A DNA stretch of 64,000 nt from XYD12-FULL-36-8 sp964613805 (GCA_964613805.1 CAZTJF010000005.1:95714-159713); one strand, 5' to 3'; shown: positions 35,309 to 44,166, numbered from the stretch's first letter. Notes: generated by a model not told the origin, from the sequence alone. A program made the numbers and translations.

Positions 35309-35316
35309 TAAATTTG
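35309..35316 (+). promoter_or_regulatory. Candidate -7 box upstream of a T9SS cargo gene
   Basis: TAAATTTG matches TAnnTTTG and lies 54 bases before ATG 35370. No clear TTG -33 box stands at the expected distance, so this is a weak call. Confidence 0.3.
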
Positions 35317-35369
35317 ATAAATGTTTGGTAAATGATTAAACTACTTACGATAAAAAAAGGAGTTTTAAA

Positions 35370-36236
35370 ATGAGTAACTATCTTTTACAAATTTCTGTTT
35401 ACTTCCTGTTGATTTCATCCTCCATTCTTTCTCAAATTCCCAACACTGGTTTCGAAAATTGGACTAATGGTGAACCAAATGGTTGGACGACTAATAACAG
35501 TTCATTCCCTGGTATTGTAACCACTACACAATCCAACGAAGCGCACTCTGGTAATTCCGCCATGAAACTTACAACAACGAGTTTCCTAATGGCGTTCATT
35601 CCTGCTATCGTATATAATGGAATGCCTGGAAATTATGGATCTCCTATCTCTCAGCGTTACGCCAGTCTGAATGGCTGGTATAAATTTACCAAAACCTTAC
35701 CAACTCAAGTAATTAGTATCCAAGCTCTCATGCTTAACAATGGCAACTATATCGGCGATGGTACAATTGAAATACTCCAAGAAACTTCTAGCTATACGCA
35801 ATTCACATGTCCGATAACCTATTTCTCAGGTGAGATTCCGGATACCATAGAGATCAATATTCTGTTTTTTGATTCTGACGGAACGATCGCCTCAGGGTCA
35901 GCGGCATATTTAGATGACCTTCAACTCTCGGGTTCAGTTGATGTTAAAGATATTACTGAGAATCAACTTCCAACATCTTATGGGTTAGTACAGAACTATC
36001 CCAATCCCTTCAATCCATCAACAAAAATTGAATACTCAATTCCGGAAGAGTCTTTTGTCAGGCTCCAAATCTATAATTTGATTGGACAGGAAGTGGCTAC
36101 CCTAGTTAACAAACACCAAAAAACAGGAGTATACCGAGTTGATTTTAATGCGGAGGGATTAAACAGCGGAATTTATATCGCAAAACTTACTGTGAATGGT
36201 TTCACACGAAGTATTAAGATGACTTTAATGAGGTAA
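35370..36236 (+). CDS. Secreted protein with T9SS type A sorting domain
   Basis: 288 residues. A signal peptide (1-21, ending LSQ) precedes a jelly-roll-like domain (NTGFENWTNGEPNGW, then AHSGNSAMKLTT and AAYLDDLQLSG), which resembles carbohydrate-binding or PCMD-like modules. The last 80 residues are the sorting domain, from NYPNPFNPSTKIEYSIP to the C-terminus (YIAKLTVNGFTRSIKMTLMR). The protein should cross the outer membrane by T9SS. Start ATG 35370 has an AAAGGAG site. Ligand unknown. Confidence 0.88.
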   Translation: MSNYLLQISVYFLLISSSILSQIPNTGFENWTNGEPNGWTTNNSSFPGIVTTTQSNEAHSGNSAMKLTTTSFLMAFIPAIVYNGMPGNYGSPISQRYASLNGWYKFTKTLPTQVISIQALMLNNGNYIGDGTIEILQETSSYTQFTCPITYFSGEIPDTIEINILFFDSDGTIASGSAAYLDDLQLSGSVDVKDITENQLPTSYGLVQNYPNPFNPSTKIEYSIPEESFVRLQIYNLIGQEVATLVNKHQKTGVYRVDFNAEGLNSGIYIAKLTVNGFTRSIKMTLMR

Positions 36237-36260
36237 GCAGCTACAATTTTTCATTTAATT

Positions 36261-36290
36261 AAATGGCGATCAAATGGTCGCCATTTTTAT
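36261..36290 (+). terminator. Rho-independent terminator after the T9SS cargo gene
   Basis: AAATGGCGA (36261-36269) pairs with TCGCCATTT (36278-36286) around an 8-base loop, followed by a T-rich tail. Confidence 0.85.
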
Positions 36291-36315
36291 TTTATAAAGA
36301 TTAGTTTTGCAGCGT

Positions 36316-37680
36316 ATGATTAAATTTCTTCCTCTTGGTGGTGCCGGCGAAATTGGTGCGAACTGCTACTACCTGAATATTGCCGGAACAGGTATAATTT
36401 TAGATTGTGGAATGCATCCTCAAAAAACAGGATTAGATTCTCTCCCGAACTTTAAACTTATTGAAGATAAACCGGTTGATTATGCAATAATTTCACACGC
36501 ACACCAAGATCATTTGATGTCGCTTCCATTCCTTGTAAAGCAGCATCCATACATACGCATAATTACCTCACGACAGACAAGAGAACTTGCAGAACTAACA
36601 TTACATAATTCCGTTTCTATCATGAAGAAAGAATTACGAAATGAGGATAGCTTTCAATTTTTTACTCATGAGGAAATTGATTTGCTTTCTCAATCCATTG
36701 ATTTCAAATCACTTAAAGAGCCATTTGAAATTGAGGGCTACAAACATAAAAGCGGTGAACCAATTATTGCCTCGTTTCATGATGCCGGACACATACTTGG
36801 CGCTGTCAGTATTTTAATTGAACATGATGGAAAAAAGATTTTTTATACCGGCGATATAAACCTAATTAACCAAACTGTTATCAAGGGTTGTGAACTGCCA
36901 AACGAAAAAATTAACACTTTAATTTTAGAATGCACTTACGGTGCGACTGATTCTTCTGCAATTCTTAGCTGGTCAAAAGAAGCAGAAAGATTTGCCTCTG
37001 AAGCTAACAAAATTTTGAATAAGGGTGGGTCAATTCTGATTCCCGTGTTTGCACTTGGTAAAATGCAGGAAATTATTTCTACTATTTGGAAATTAATGGA
37101 AAGGAACAGACTTACAAGATCGGATATTTATACGGGTGGAATTGGAATAAAGATAAACAAACACTACGACACGAATCGTTACTTGGTTAATATGGTTGAT
37201 CCGGAGTTTCAACTGAAATCAATTCCAATTAAAAACCTTAATGAAGTTGAAAATCCCGAAGATTTTTTTAAGCATCCATGCATAGTTGTTGCTTCCAGCG
37301 GAATGATGATAGAAGGAACGACTTCCTTTAACATTGCAAAAACCTGGTTGAAGAAGAAAGATTCGGCAATATTTGTTGTGGGATATATGGATGAAAGCAC
37401 TCTCGGTTATCGGGTTTCTAATGCCAAATTGGGGGATAAAATTCAACTTACTGATTACAGCAAAAAACAGATTGTAAAATGTTTGATAAAGCAGTTTAAA
37501 TTTTCAGCCCACTCAAATAGGGAAGGGTTGCTTGAGATAGTTAAAAAACTTCGTCCTGAAAAAATTATTCTGGTTCATGGGGATGAACAAGCCATTCGCT
37601 GGATTGGAAATGCCGTATTGAAGGAATTTAAGGAGATTAAGGTTTTTCAAGCGGAACTGGGAAAAGAAATCGAGATTTGA
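36316..37680 (+). CDS. Metallo-beta-lactamase / beta-CASP nuclease (CPSF-like)
   Basis: 454 residues from ATG 36316; a TTG three codons upstream is the alternative. The MBL fold starts with LGGAGEIGANCYYL and has the metal motif HAHQDHL at about 58-64, a second histidine in FHDAGHILGA and the aspartate of YTGDINL. The beta-CASP insertion brings LIPVFALGKMQEI and ASSGMM, and the final metal ligand is HSNREG. These enzymes are RNA endo- or exonucleases or DNA nucleases; this one is of the archaeal/eukaryal CPSF type rather than RNase J, which is longer. A hairpin-rich non-coding region follows directly. Confidence 0.87.
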   Translation: MIKFLPLGGAGEIGANCYYLNIAGTGIILDCGMHPQKTGLDSLPNFKLIEDKPVDYAIISHAHQDHLMSLPFLVKQHPYIRIITSRQTRELAELTLHNSVSIMKKELRNEDSFQFFTHEEIDLLSQSIDFKSLKEPFEIEGYKHKSGEPIIASFHDAGHILGAVSILIEHDGKKIFYTGDINLINQTVIKGCELPNEKINTLILECTYGATDSSAILSWSKEAERFASEANKILNKGGSILIPVFALGKMQEIISTIWKLMERNRLTRSDIYTGGIGIKINKHYDTNRYLVNMVDPEFQLKSIPIKNLNEVENPEDFFKHPCIVVASSGMMIEGTTSFNIAKTWLKKKDSAIFVVGYMDESTLGYRVSNAKLGDKIQLTDYSKKQIVKCLIKQFKFSAHSNREGLLEIVKKLRPEKIILVHGDEQAIRWIGNAVLKEFKEIKVFQAELGKEIEI

Positions 37681-37744
37681 TACCCACTCAAAAAATTTTC
37701 CTTGCTTCTTGATTCTTCGTTTTATAAGTTTGCTTCCGAAAGGC

Positions 37745-37976
37745 GCGTCTCATAGACGCACACGGGCGTCGGATGGGATATGACACACATTATCATCATT
37801 AGCCGTCTTTCATAACTAAGAAAAGGAGGTGGACTTAGTAGAGAAACCGAAATTGAACATATTTGCTTATGTTGATTTCCGAACGGACTCCCTCCGTCCG
37901 GTTTAAGTATTATAAAATACCTCGAAAAGACCAAAACTGGAGACGTTAGACGTAACGATCTCCAGTTTTCTTTTTA
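37745..37976 (+). ncRNA. Candidate structured RNA ending in a strong terminator
   Basis: The 454-base gap between the beta-CASP gene and lolA holds six stem-loops in a row: GCGTCT/AGACGC (37745-37759), ACTAAG/CTTAGT (37815-37839), GAAAT..AACATA/TATGTT..ATTTC (37849-37879), CGGAC/GTCCG (37884-37900), GTATT/AATAC (37907-37920) and the terminator. The loop of the second exposes AAAAGGAGGTGGA, while the loop of the fourth is TCCCTCC; GGAGG and CCTCC could pair as kissing loops. I matched it to no known RNA family. It could also be the 3' untranslated part of the upstream mRNA. Confidence 0.4.
37933..37976 (+). terminator. Rho-independent terminator before lolA
   Basis: AAAACTGGAGA (37933-37943) pairs with TCTCCAGTTTT (37959-37969); CGTTA and TAACG extend the stem inward. 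The tail is CTTTTT. Confidence 0.9.
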
Positions 37977-38069
37977 ACAGCATTCTTTATTTGTGTAATT
38001 GTTCTTTATAAACAGGAGGCAATTGTAAATCACTAATCAGATTAATTTTTTCTAACCCCCTTTTATTCT

Positions 38070-38077
38070 TAAATTTG
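38070..38077 (+). promoter_or_regulatory. Candidate -7 box upstream of lolA
   Basis: TAAATTTG fits TAnnTTTG and lies 58 bases before ATG 38135, just downstream of the terminator. The -33 region is T-rich without a clear TTG. Confidence 0.35.
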
Positions 38078-38134
38078 AAACAACTTTTTTGTCTCTAAGT
38101 AATCTAAATTTAGTAACACAACTAACAAACACTA

Positions 38135-38734
38135 ATGATTAATCTAATATTTCTGCTGTTATCCTTTACCTTCAATTTAAATTACGCTGATGCGGGCAAC
38201 GATATTCTTAGAAACCTCCAGAATAAATTTGATGTGATAAATGATCTCTCAGCCGAGTTTAATCAATCTACTAACGGGAAAGCAAACGTTACCGGCAAAT
38301 TTATCTTTAAGAAAGAGGATAAACTGCGAATCGAATTTAAAAATTCAATTCTTATTTCTGACGGTTCTACCAATTGGAGTTATAATCAGAAAGAGCATAA
38401 GGTTATAATCAGCAGTAATGACAATAGCAATGCTTCACCTTTTTCTCTTAAAAAAATTGTGTACGATTATCCGAAAGAATGTGCGGTTAGTTCTGAAAAT
38501 GACAGCGGGAATGAAGTTTTGGTTCTAACCCCGAACAAAAACTCATCTATAGGTTACAGTTTAATTAAAATTTGGGTAAACAAAGAAAATCTTATCAGCC
38601 AGATTGTGATGAAAGATAAATCAGACAACTTGATTCACATCCAATTCTCGAAATATAAAACCAACCAAAAAATTTCTGATAATAAGTTCAACTTCACACC
38701 GCCGGAAGGAAGCAAAGTTATTGATCTCAGATAA
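38135..38734 (+). CDS. lolA: Outer-membrane lipoprotein carrier LolA
   Basis: 199 residues with a signal peptide (1-20, ending ADA). The mature part has the LolA fold: NDLSAEFNQSTNGKANVTGKFIFKKEDKLRIEFK near the start and WSYNQKEHKVII after it. In the periplasm LolA takes lipoproteins from LolCDE to the outer membrane. It opens a run of envelope genes extending to 41914 and overlaps the next gene by 14 bases. Confidence 0.85.
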   Translation: MINLIFLLLSFTFNLNYADAGNDILRNLQNKFDVINDLSAEFNQSTNGKANVTGKFIFKKEDKLRIEFKNSILISDGSTNWSYNQKEHKVIISSNDNSNASPFSLKKIVYDYPKECAVSSENDSGNEVLVLTPNKNSSIGYSLIKIWVNKENLISQIVMKDKSDNLIHIQFSKYKTNQKISDNKFNFTPPEGSKVIDLR

Positions 38735-39776
38735 AAATAATAATTCCTTTTGGTCGAAAAGATCTCTAAGCTACTTATTTTCAATTCTGCTAAGCATAAT
38801 TTTTCTTTATATCGCATTTCATAATGTGAATTTTGGAGATGTGCTTGAAGTGGTTTCAGGGGCTTCCATTTTTTGGATAATCATCATGATTATTTCATCT
38901 CTCTTAGCTCATTATTTACGAGCGTATCGCTGGAAAATAATTCTCAAATCAACCAAGCCCGATATCTCGATGAAAAATTTATTCGGTTCGCTAATGGTTG
39001 GCTATGCAGTAAATTGTGTGGTTCCACGACTTGGGGAAGTTGCCCGCGCAGTTTTGATTGGAAGATGGGAAAATCTGTCTCGCTCCTCAATGTTTGGGGC
39101 AATTGTTTTAGAGAGAATAATTGATGTTCTATTTTTGTGTTTTTCAATTTTTATTGCAGCCCTAATTTGGAGTGAGGATTTATATTTCAAACTGCCCTGG
39201 CTTAAAACGAGTCTTTACATATCTCTCGTAGGAATAGCAGTTTTAATAATTTTTTTATTTCTTCTGATTCGATACAAAGAAAAATTTTACGGAGTTCTTG
39301 TAAGAATGATGAGCAAAATTTCAGAAAAAATTGCTCATAAAACATCATATGTTTTTAAAATGCTAATTGAGGGTTTTAGCAGCTTAAGGGGAACCAGAAA
39401 TTACATCTTAACTTTTGTGCTGAGTATTGTAATAATGCTGATGTATGCCTTTTCATCGTATGTGGGATTTTTTACATTAGGAATGAACACCATTAAACCT
39501 GTTTCTTATCAAATGGCGTGGATACTTATGGCTATAAGCGGCATCGGCATTATGATTCCCACTCCAAACGGAACCGGCTCTTATCACACTCTTATAAAAA
39601 CTGCTTTGGTAATGTTATTTGGCTTCAGCGAAGTCATTAGCTTATCATATGCATTTTTAACTCATATAATTTCCTATTTACTTTTAATATTCAGCGGACT
39701 TATCTCTTTCCTAATCTTAAATAAACAGCATGAAAATTTACTGAAGCTTGTTAACACCGAAGTTGACCAACTATGA
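38721..39776 (+). CDS. Flippase-like integral membrane protein (UPF0104/AglD-like)
   Basis: 351 residues with about eight membrane helices. The family signature region is HYLRAYRWKIIL followed by GYAVNCVVPRLGEVARA, as in the lysylphosphatidylglycerol-synthase transmembrane/flippase-like family. The late IPTPNGTGSYHTLI is also typical. Members are thought to move or modify lipid-linked substrates, but function here is unknown. The start is TTG 38721 inside lolA, and its end overlaps the next gene by 4 bases. Confidence 0.85.
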   Translation: MISDKNNNSFWSKRSLSYLFSILLSIIFLYIAFHNVNFGDVLEVVSGASIFWIIIMIISSLLAHYLRAYRWKIILKSTKPDISMKNLFGSLMVGYAVNCVVPRLGEVARAVLIGRWENLSRSSMFGAIVLERIIDVLFLCFSIFIAALIWSEDLYFKLPWLKTSLYISLVGIAVLIIFLFLLIRYKEKFYGVLVRMMSKISEKIAHKTSYVFKMLIEGFSSLRGTRNYILTFVLSIVIMLMYAFSSYVGFFTLGMNTIKPVSYQMAWILMAISGIGIMIPTPNGTGSYHTLIKTALVMLFGFSEVISLSYAFLTHIISYLLLIFSGLISFLILNKQHENLLKLVNTEVDQL

Positions 39777-40420
39777 AATCGTTTTTATTAATTTTAATTG
39801 TATTGTTCAGCTTTGGCAAATCGCAAGCGCAATATTCGATTCGTGCAAGTATGGGAATTGATTTCACAAACACTCCATCCTTGAATGATTATATAAATCA
39901 AAGCGGTCTGACAGGCGGAAATGCTGTTAAGGATTTTAACACCGCCGTGAATTTTTCTGGAGAGTTTGGATATTCTGTTATGAACGATTTTCAAATTGGA
40001 TTTGAATTGGGGTATCTCTTAAATTCATTTAACTACTCTGCTGACCTTGGAAAATTTGAGTTAGATTATAACATCCTCTCGCCAAATTTACTGGCATATT
40101 ATATTCTCGATGGAATAGGGTATAACTTTAAATTTGGCGGCGGGTTTGGGCTAAGATTTGTTAATGTTGATTTATCTTTTCCCGGAACCAATCTGATAAC
40201 TAATTATTCCAATACCGGTTACGGATTTATTTTGAGGGCAGATGGCAACACACTTCTTGACGGCAATGTTTATGCGAACATCGGAGCTGATTTGAAATAT
40301 GATATTAACGGAGTTCCCAAATCAAATGGTACAGCTCTTTACAATAATATTAGCAGAGAAAATGTAAATCTTAATTCACTTTCTTTTGCAATCAGACTTG
40401 GAATTTCATTCATCTTTTAA
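39773..40420 (+). CDS. Outer-membrane beta-barrel protein
   Basis: 215 residues. Signal peptide 1-19 (ending SQA|QYS) is followed by a small barrel of alternating strands with the final strand LNSLSFAIRLGISFIF, ending in aromatic F as barrel proteins do. It resembles the OMP_b-brl families common in Bacteroidota. The ATGA overlap with the flippase-like gene couples them. Confidence 0.8.
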   Translation: MKSFLLILIVLFSFGKSQAQYSIRASMGIDFTNTPSLNDYINQSGLTGGNAVKDFNTAVNFSGEFGYSVMNDFQIGFELGYLLNSFNYSADLGKFELDYNILSPNLLAYYILDGIGYNFKFGGGFGLRFVNVDLSFPGTNLITNYSNTGYGFILRADGNTLLDGNVYANIGADLKYDINGVPKSNGTALYNNISRENVNLNSLSFAIRLGISFIF

Positions 40421-40423
40421 GGA

Positions 40424-41278
40424 TTGATATTGAATATTATCGAAGCAATAATTTTAGGCATTGTGCAGGGCATAACGGAATTTCTTCCAATAAGCAGCAC
40501 GGGGCATGTTACTCTTGCCGGCAAACTTATGAATTTGATTACGGATGAGAGTCCGGAAAAATGGACTTCTTTTCTCGCAATCATCCAGTTGGGAACTTTA
40601 CTCGCCGTTTTGATTTATTTTTGGAAGGATATCATTAGCATAATTAAAGATTTTTTTACCGATAACCTGACCAGTAGAAAAAAGTATGTTGATCAATCAC
40701 AAAATTCTAAAATGGGATGGCTAATTATAGTTGGCTCTATTCCAATTTTCACTCTTGGTTTGTTATTAAAAGAATTAATTGAGGGACCGCTGACTAAAAA
40801 TTTATATGTGATTACTTTCAGCATTTTGTTCTTTGCTGTTGTCTTAGCTATTGCCGAAAAAGCAGCATCATTTAAAAAGGAGATGAAAAATATTTCTATT
40901 CGCGATTCACTTTTAACAGGTTTTGCTCAAGTGTTTTCGCTGGTTCCCGGTGCATCGAGATCGGGAGTTACAATCACAGGAGGATTATTTGCAGGATTAA
41001 ATCGTGAAACTGCAGCAAGATTTTCTTTTTTGCTAAGCATTCCCGCAGTGTTTGCCAGCGGCTTATTTCAATTGTATGAAGCATTGAGCTATTTAGATAA
41101 CTCAATGATTGTAAATTTAATAGTTGCAACCATCGTTTCGGCAGTCAGCGGCTACTTAGCTATTGATTTTCTCATCAAATACTTAAGAAAGCACAGTACT
41201 TATATTTTTATTTATTATAGATTTGCCCTGGGAATTCTAATTTTAATTTTACTTTATTCAAACACAATAAAACCATAA
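40424..41278 (+). CDS. uppP: Undecaprenyl-diphosphate phosphatase UppP
   Basis: 284 residues, membrane-embedded. Both catalytic motifs are clear: GITEFLPISSTGH near residue 15 and PGASRSGVTITGG near residue 180. It recycles undecaprenyl diphosphate for cell-wall synthesis and confers bacitracin resistance. The start is TTG 40424, three bases after the barrel gene; a second TTG two codons on is also possible. Confidence 0.94.
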   Translation: MILNIIEAIILGIVQGITEFLPISSTGHVTLAGKLMNLITDESPEKWTSFLAIIQLGTLLAVLIYFWKDIISIIKDFFTDNLTSRKKYVDQSQNSKMGWLIIVGSIPIFTLGLLLKELIEGPLTKNLYVITFSILFFAVVLAIAEKAASFKKEMKNISIRDSLLTGFAQVFSLVPGASRSGVTITGGLFAGLNRETAARFSFLLSIPAVFASGLFQLYEALSYLDNSMIVNLIVATIVSAVSGYLAIDFLIKYLRKHSTYIFIYYRFALGILILILLYSNTIKP

Positions 41279-41287
41279 GGAGGTAAA

Positions 41288-41914
41288 ATGTCAAGGACGC
41301 TTATTTTATTTTTGTTTTCATTCGTATTAATTGCTTGCGGCGGAATGAATTCTGAAAGCAAAGATCAAACAACAACTAATAACGATCAAAAGGAAAATTC
41401 TGAAATGACTGAACTTAAAAAGGATACCATCACCGTTGCAGTTATTAAAACCACAATGGGCACAATTGAAATAGAATTGTTTGCAAAGAAAGCTATTAAG
41501 ACAGTTGAAAATTTTGTTGGTTTAACTGAAAAAAAATATTATGATGGAATCATCTTTCACAGAGTTATTGATAATTTTATGATTCAAGGTGGTGATCCTA
41601 TAGGCACTGGAATGGGCGGCGAAAGTATTTGGGGCAAACCTTTTGAAGATGAAGTTAATACCGGATTGAAGCATGAGTCGGAAGGAATTCTATCTATGGC
41701 TAATGCAGGACCTAACACGAACGGCAGTCAATTTTTTATTACATTAAAGGAAACTTCTTGGCTAGATGGACGACATACGGTTTTTGGTAAAGTAATTAAA
41801 GGAATGGATGTTGTTAAAGCAATTGGCAAAGTTAAAACAGGTCCGAATGATAAACCTTTGACCGATGTTGTGATGCAGCAAGTTACAATCGAGAAAAGAT
41901 TAAAGAAAAAATAA
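41288..41914 (+). CDS. Cyclophilin-type peptidyl-prolyl isomerase, lipoprotein
   Basis: 208 residues. A lipoprotein signal with lipobox LIAC puts the mature N-terminus at residue 17, followed by a Ser/Asn/Gln-rich linker. The cyclophilin domain has FHRVIDNFMIQGGDP with the catalytic arginine, GSQFFITL and the conserved W and H of SWLDGRHTVFG. It should help fold proteins in the periplasm. It has a strong AGGAGG site and follows uppP by nine bases. Confidence 0.93.
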   Translation: MSRTLILFLFSFVLIACGGMNSESKDQTTTNNDQKENSEMTELKKDTITVAVIKTTMGTIEIELFAKKAIKTVENFVGLTEKKYYDGIIFHRVIDNFMIQGGDPIGTGMGGESIWGKPFEDEVNTGLKHESEGILSMANAGPNTNGSQFFITLKETSWLDGRHTVFGKVIKGMDVVKAIGKVKTGPNDKPLTDVVMQQVTIEKRLKKK

Positions 41915-42023
41915 TCACAGTATTTGAGGAGTGACCAGAAAGAAATTATTCAAATTAGAATCTCAGCTAATCAGTTTGAATCAGAAAAGTTTGTGTTTCA
42001 TTCGATCCATTTAAGACATAAAT

Positions 42024-42096
42024 CAATAGCAAACTGATGAGACTGATTAAACAGATCAGCGCAGATCAGTCGCATCTGTGTCATCTGCGTTCTATT
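42024..42096. repeat. Copy of the dispersed intergenic repeat upstream of holA
   Basis: The right arm ATCTGTGTCATCTGCGTTCTA (42074-42094) matches, as reverse complement, the copy at 28325. The left part (ACTGATGAGACTGATTAAA, then CAGATCAGCGCAGATCAG) is degenerate. It lies in the 234-base gap between the cyclophilin gene and holA. Confidence 0.65.
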
Positions 42097-42148
42097 CATT
42101 ATATAAATGTTCTTTCTGGTCTTCTTCTTATCAAGCTTGTGCGAAATT

Positions 42149-43159
42149 ATGCCGCAAGAAAGAAAAACAGCACCTTCCGTTTCGGAAATAACAAAAAATA
42201 TAAAGAAAGGAAAAATCCTTCCGATTTATTATTTATTTGGCGAGGATTCTTATAATTTAAGTGCAACAGTTGAAGCAATTGAAAAAGCTGTCAGTCCGTT
42301 CATTGACTCAGATTTTGATAAAGATGTTTGTTACAGTGAAGATAGAAATCTTCAGGATGTGTTAGATACTGCGAGAGCATTCCCATTTGGCTCGCAGAAA
42401 AAACTTGTCGTTTATAAAGAAGCTGAAAAATCAAAAGATAAAAAACTTTTAGAATTTTACGTTTCATCTCCACCCGAGTTTACGGTTCTCGTTCTTGTTC
42501 ACAATGGTAAAATTACTAATCTAACCTCATCTCCCTTTAAACTTTTGCTTGAGAATAGTTTTATCTTTGAGGCCAAAGAGCTTAAAGGTGATAATTTAGT
42601 TGAGTGGGTAAATGATTTTGCCGCATCTAAGGGCAGACAAATATCGAGCGAGAATGCATTGTTAATTGTTGATATGTCGGGCGAAAATCGAATGGTGATT
42701 GAAAGCCAGCTTGAAAAAATAATTACGTTTATTGGAGATAAGACTGAAATTACTTTCAATGCAATAAAGGAAGTCACATCATTTTTAAAGGAGTATAGCA
42801 TTTTTGATTTGCAGAACGCTATCTTTCAAAAAGATAAATCAACTTCATTGAAAATTGCATTTAATCTGCTTGAAATAGGTCAAGATGCAACTTATATTGT
42901 TAACATGCTTACAAGAGCGTTCATTGGTCTTTCACAAATGAAAGAGCTTAAAGAGAAAAAATTATCGGACTTTGAGATGGCGAGAATTGTAGGTTCACAT
43001 CATTTTTATGTTAAAAACTATCAGCGCGCAGAAATGCTCTTCTCTAACAATGACCTTATCAAAGCCGCAGAGGCACTGCTCAAAGCGGATGTTTCGATAA
43101 AAACAACTTCTGTTGATCAAAAAACTGTTATCACTCTCTTAATTGCAGAGATTTTCTAG
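42149..43159 (+). CDS. holA: DNA polymerase III delta subunit
   Basis: 336 residues from ATG 42149 (MPQERKTAPS). The N-terminal domain opens with LPIYYLFGEDSYNLSATVEA, the modified nucleotide-binding site of HolA; the middle has LVEWVNDFAASKGRQISSEN, and the C-terminal collar domain has SIFDLQNAIFQKDKSTSLKI. It opens the sliding clamp as part of the clamp loader. The in-frame ORF reaches 42107, but the extra residues are hydrophobic and encoded within repeat-flanking sequence, so the later ATG is preferred. Confidence 0.9.
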   Translation: MPQERKTAPSVSEITKNIKKGKILPIYYLFGEDSYNLSATVEAIEKAVSPFIDSDFDKDVCYSEDRNLQDVLDTARAFPFGSQKKLVVYKEAEKSKDKKLLEFYVSSPPEFTVLVLVHNGKITNLTSSPFKLLLENSFIFEAKELKGDNLVEWVNDFAASKGRQISSENALLIVDMSGENRMVIESQLEKIITFIGDKTEITFNAIKEVTSFLKEYSIFDLQNAIFQKDKSTSLKIAFNLLEIGQDATYIVNMLTRAFIGLSQMKELKEKKLSDFEMARIVGSHHFYVKNYQRAEMLFSNNDLIKAAEALLKADVSIKTTSVDQKTVITLLIAEIF

Positions 43160-43176
43160 TATCACTGAGAAAAAAT

Positions 43177-43950
43177 ATGAAAACCAAATTAGACATCGCA
43201 AAAAACTGGCTGCCCCGTTACACAGGAACTCAAATTGACGAGTTGGGCGATTATATGCTTCTTACAAACTTTCAAAATTATGTTGAGAAATTTGCCAATA
43301 GATTCAATTGTGATATTAAAGGAATCAGTAGACCAATGCAGACCGCTAATAATTCCCAAGGACTTTCCATAATTAATTTCGGCATTGGGTCTGCGAATGC
43401 AGCAACACTAATGGATCTGCTTGTTGCACGCAAACCAAAAGCGGTTTTATTTCTCGGCAAATGTGGTGGACTGAAACGCTCAACTGAAATTGGACATTTT
43501 ATTTTGCCAACTGCCGCCATTCGCGGTGATGGAACAAGCGATGATTACAAACCAAAGGAAGTTCCTGCTCTGCCTTCCTTTAAACTTCACAAGTTTGTCT
43601 CGGATAAAATTCTTGCTCGCGGATTAGAGTATAGAACAGGAGTAGTTTACACAACCAACCGCAGAGTATGGGAGTGGGATGAGGAGTTTAAAAAATATTT
43701 AAGAAAACTCTCCACTCTTGCCATTGATATGGAAACAGCTACTTTGTTCATAGTCGGACTTGTAAACGAAATCCCACGCGGGGCATTGCTTTTAGTTTCC
43801 GATAAACCCATGCTGCCCGAGGGAATCAAAACTGAAAAATCGGACAATGCAGTAACTGAAAAGTATGCCGATCTCCACCTCGAAATAGGGATTGAAGCGA
43901 TGACTGAACTTGGTGTGAAGGGTGAGAAGATTAAGCATTTTACGTATTAG
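43177..43950 (+). CDS. amn: AMP nucleosidase (short form)
   Basis: 257 residues of the nucleoside phosphorylase superfamily. It has MQTANNSQGLSIINFGIGSA, LFLGKCGGLKRSTEIGHFI and the substrate-binding IDMETATLF near residue 188, with the late LLVSDKPMLPEG. The Escherichia coli enzyme is about twice as long with an extra N-terminal domain; Bacteroidota carry this short form. It splits AMP into adenine and ribose 5-phosphate. It follows holA by 17 bases. Confidence 0.88.
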   Translation: MKTKLDIAKNWLPRYTGTQIDELGDYMLLTNFQNYVEKFANRFNCDIKGISRPMQTANNSQGLSIINFGIGSANAATLMDLLVARKPKAVLFLGKCGGLKRSTEIGHFILPTAAIRGDGTSDDYKPKEVPALPSFKLHKFVSDKILARGLEYRTGVVYTTNRRVWEWDEEFKKYLRKLSTLAIDMETATLFIVGLVNEIPRGALLLVSDKPMLPEGIKTEKSDNAVTEKYADLHLEIGIEAMTELGVKGEKIKHFTY

Positions 43951-44011
43951 AAATGAAAATCTTATAGCTGAGTGATTATTGATGTGTTTCGATTCTCAGT
44001 TGTTTTCATTT
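43951..44011. repeat. Two-part inverted repeat after amn
   Basis: AAATGAAAA (43951-43959) pairs with TTTTCATTT (44003-44011), and CTGAG (43968-43972) with CTCAG (43995-43999) inside it. It could end the amn transcript, but the stem is AT-rich and the tail is not a T-run. Confidence 0.35.
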
Positions 44012-44101
44012 TAGGGGTGTTAATCAGTTTCAGCTGGTTTTAGAAAATAACCAATAAATGAGTCAGCAAACCGCTTATCATCATCAATTCAAACAATTTC
44101 T

Positions 44102-44109
44102 TAATTTTG
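44102..44109 (+). promoter_or_regulatory. Candidate -7 box upstream of the VPS10-type gene
   Basis: TAATTTTG fits TAnnTTTG, 57 bases before ATG 44167. No clear -33 element was seen. Confidence 0.3.
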
Positions 44110-44166
44110 CCTATCATTATTGAAAAGATTTATTAATTGTTCATTTAAACTAACTTAGGAACATTT

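Noticed and set aside
37722..37934. 70-codon minus-strand ORF in the gap before lolA
   Set aside because: It overlaps the hairpin series, ends in the terminator stem and has no protein-like features.
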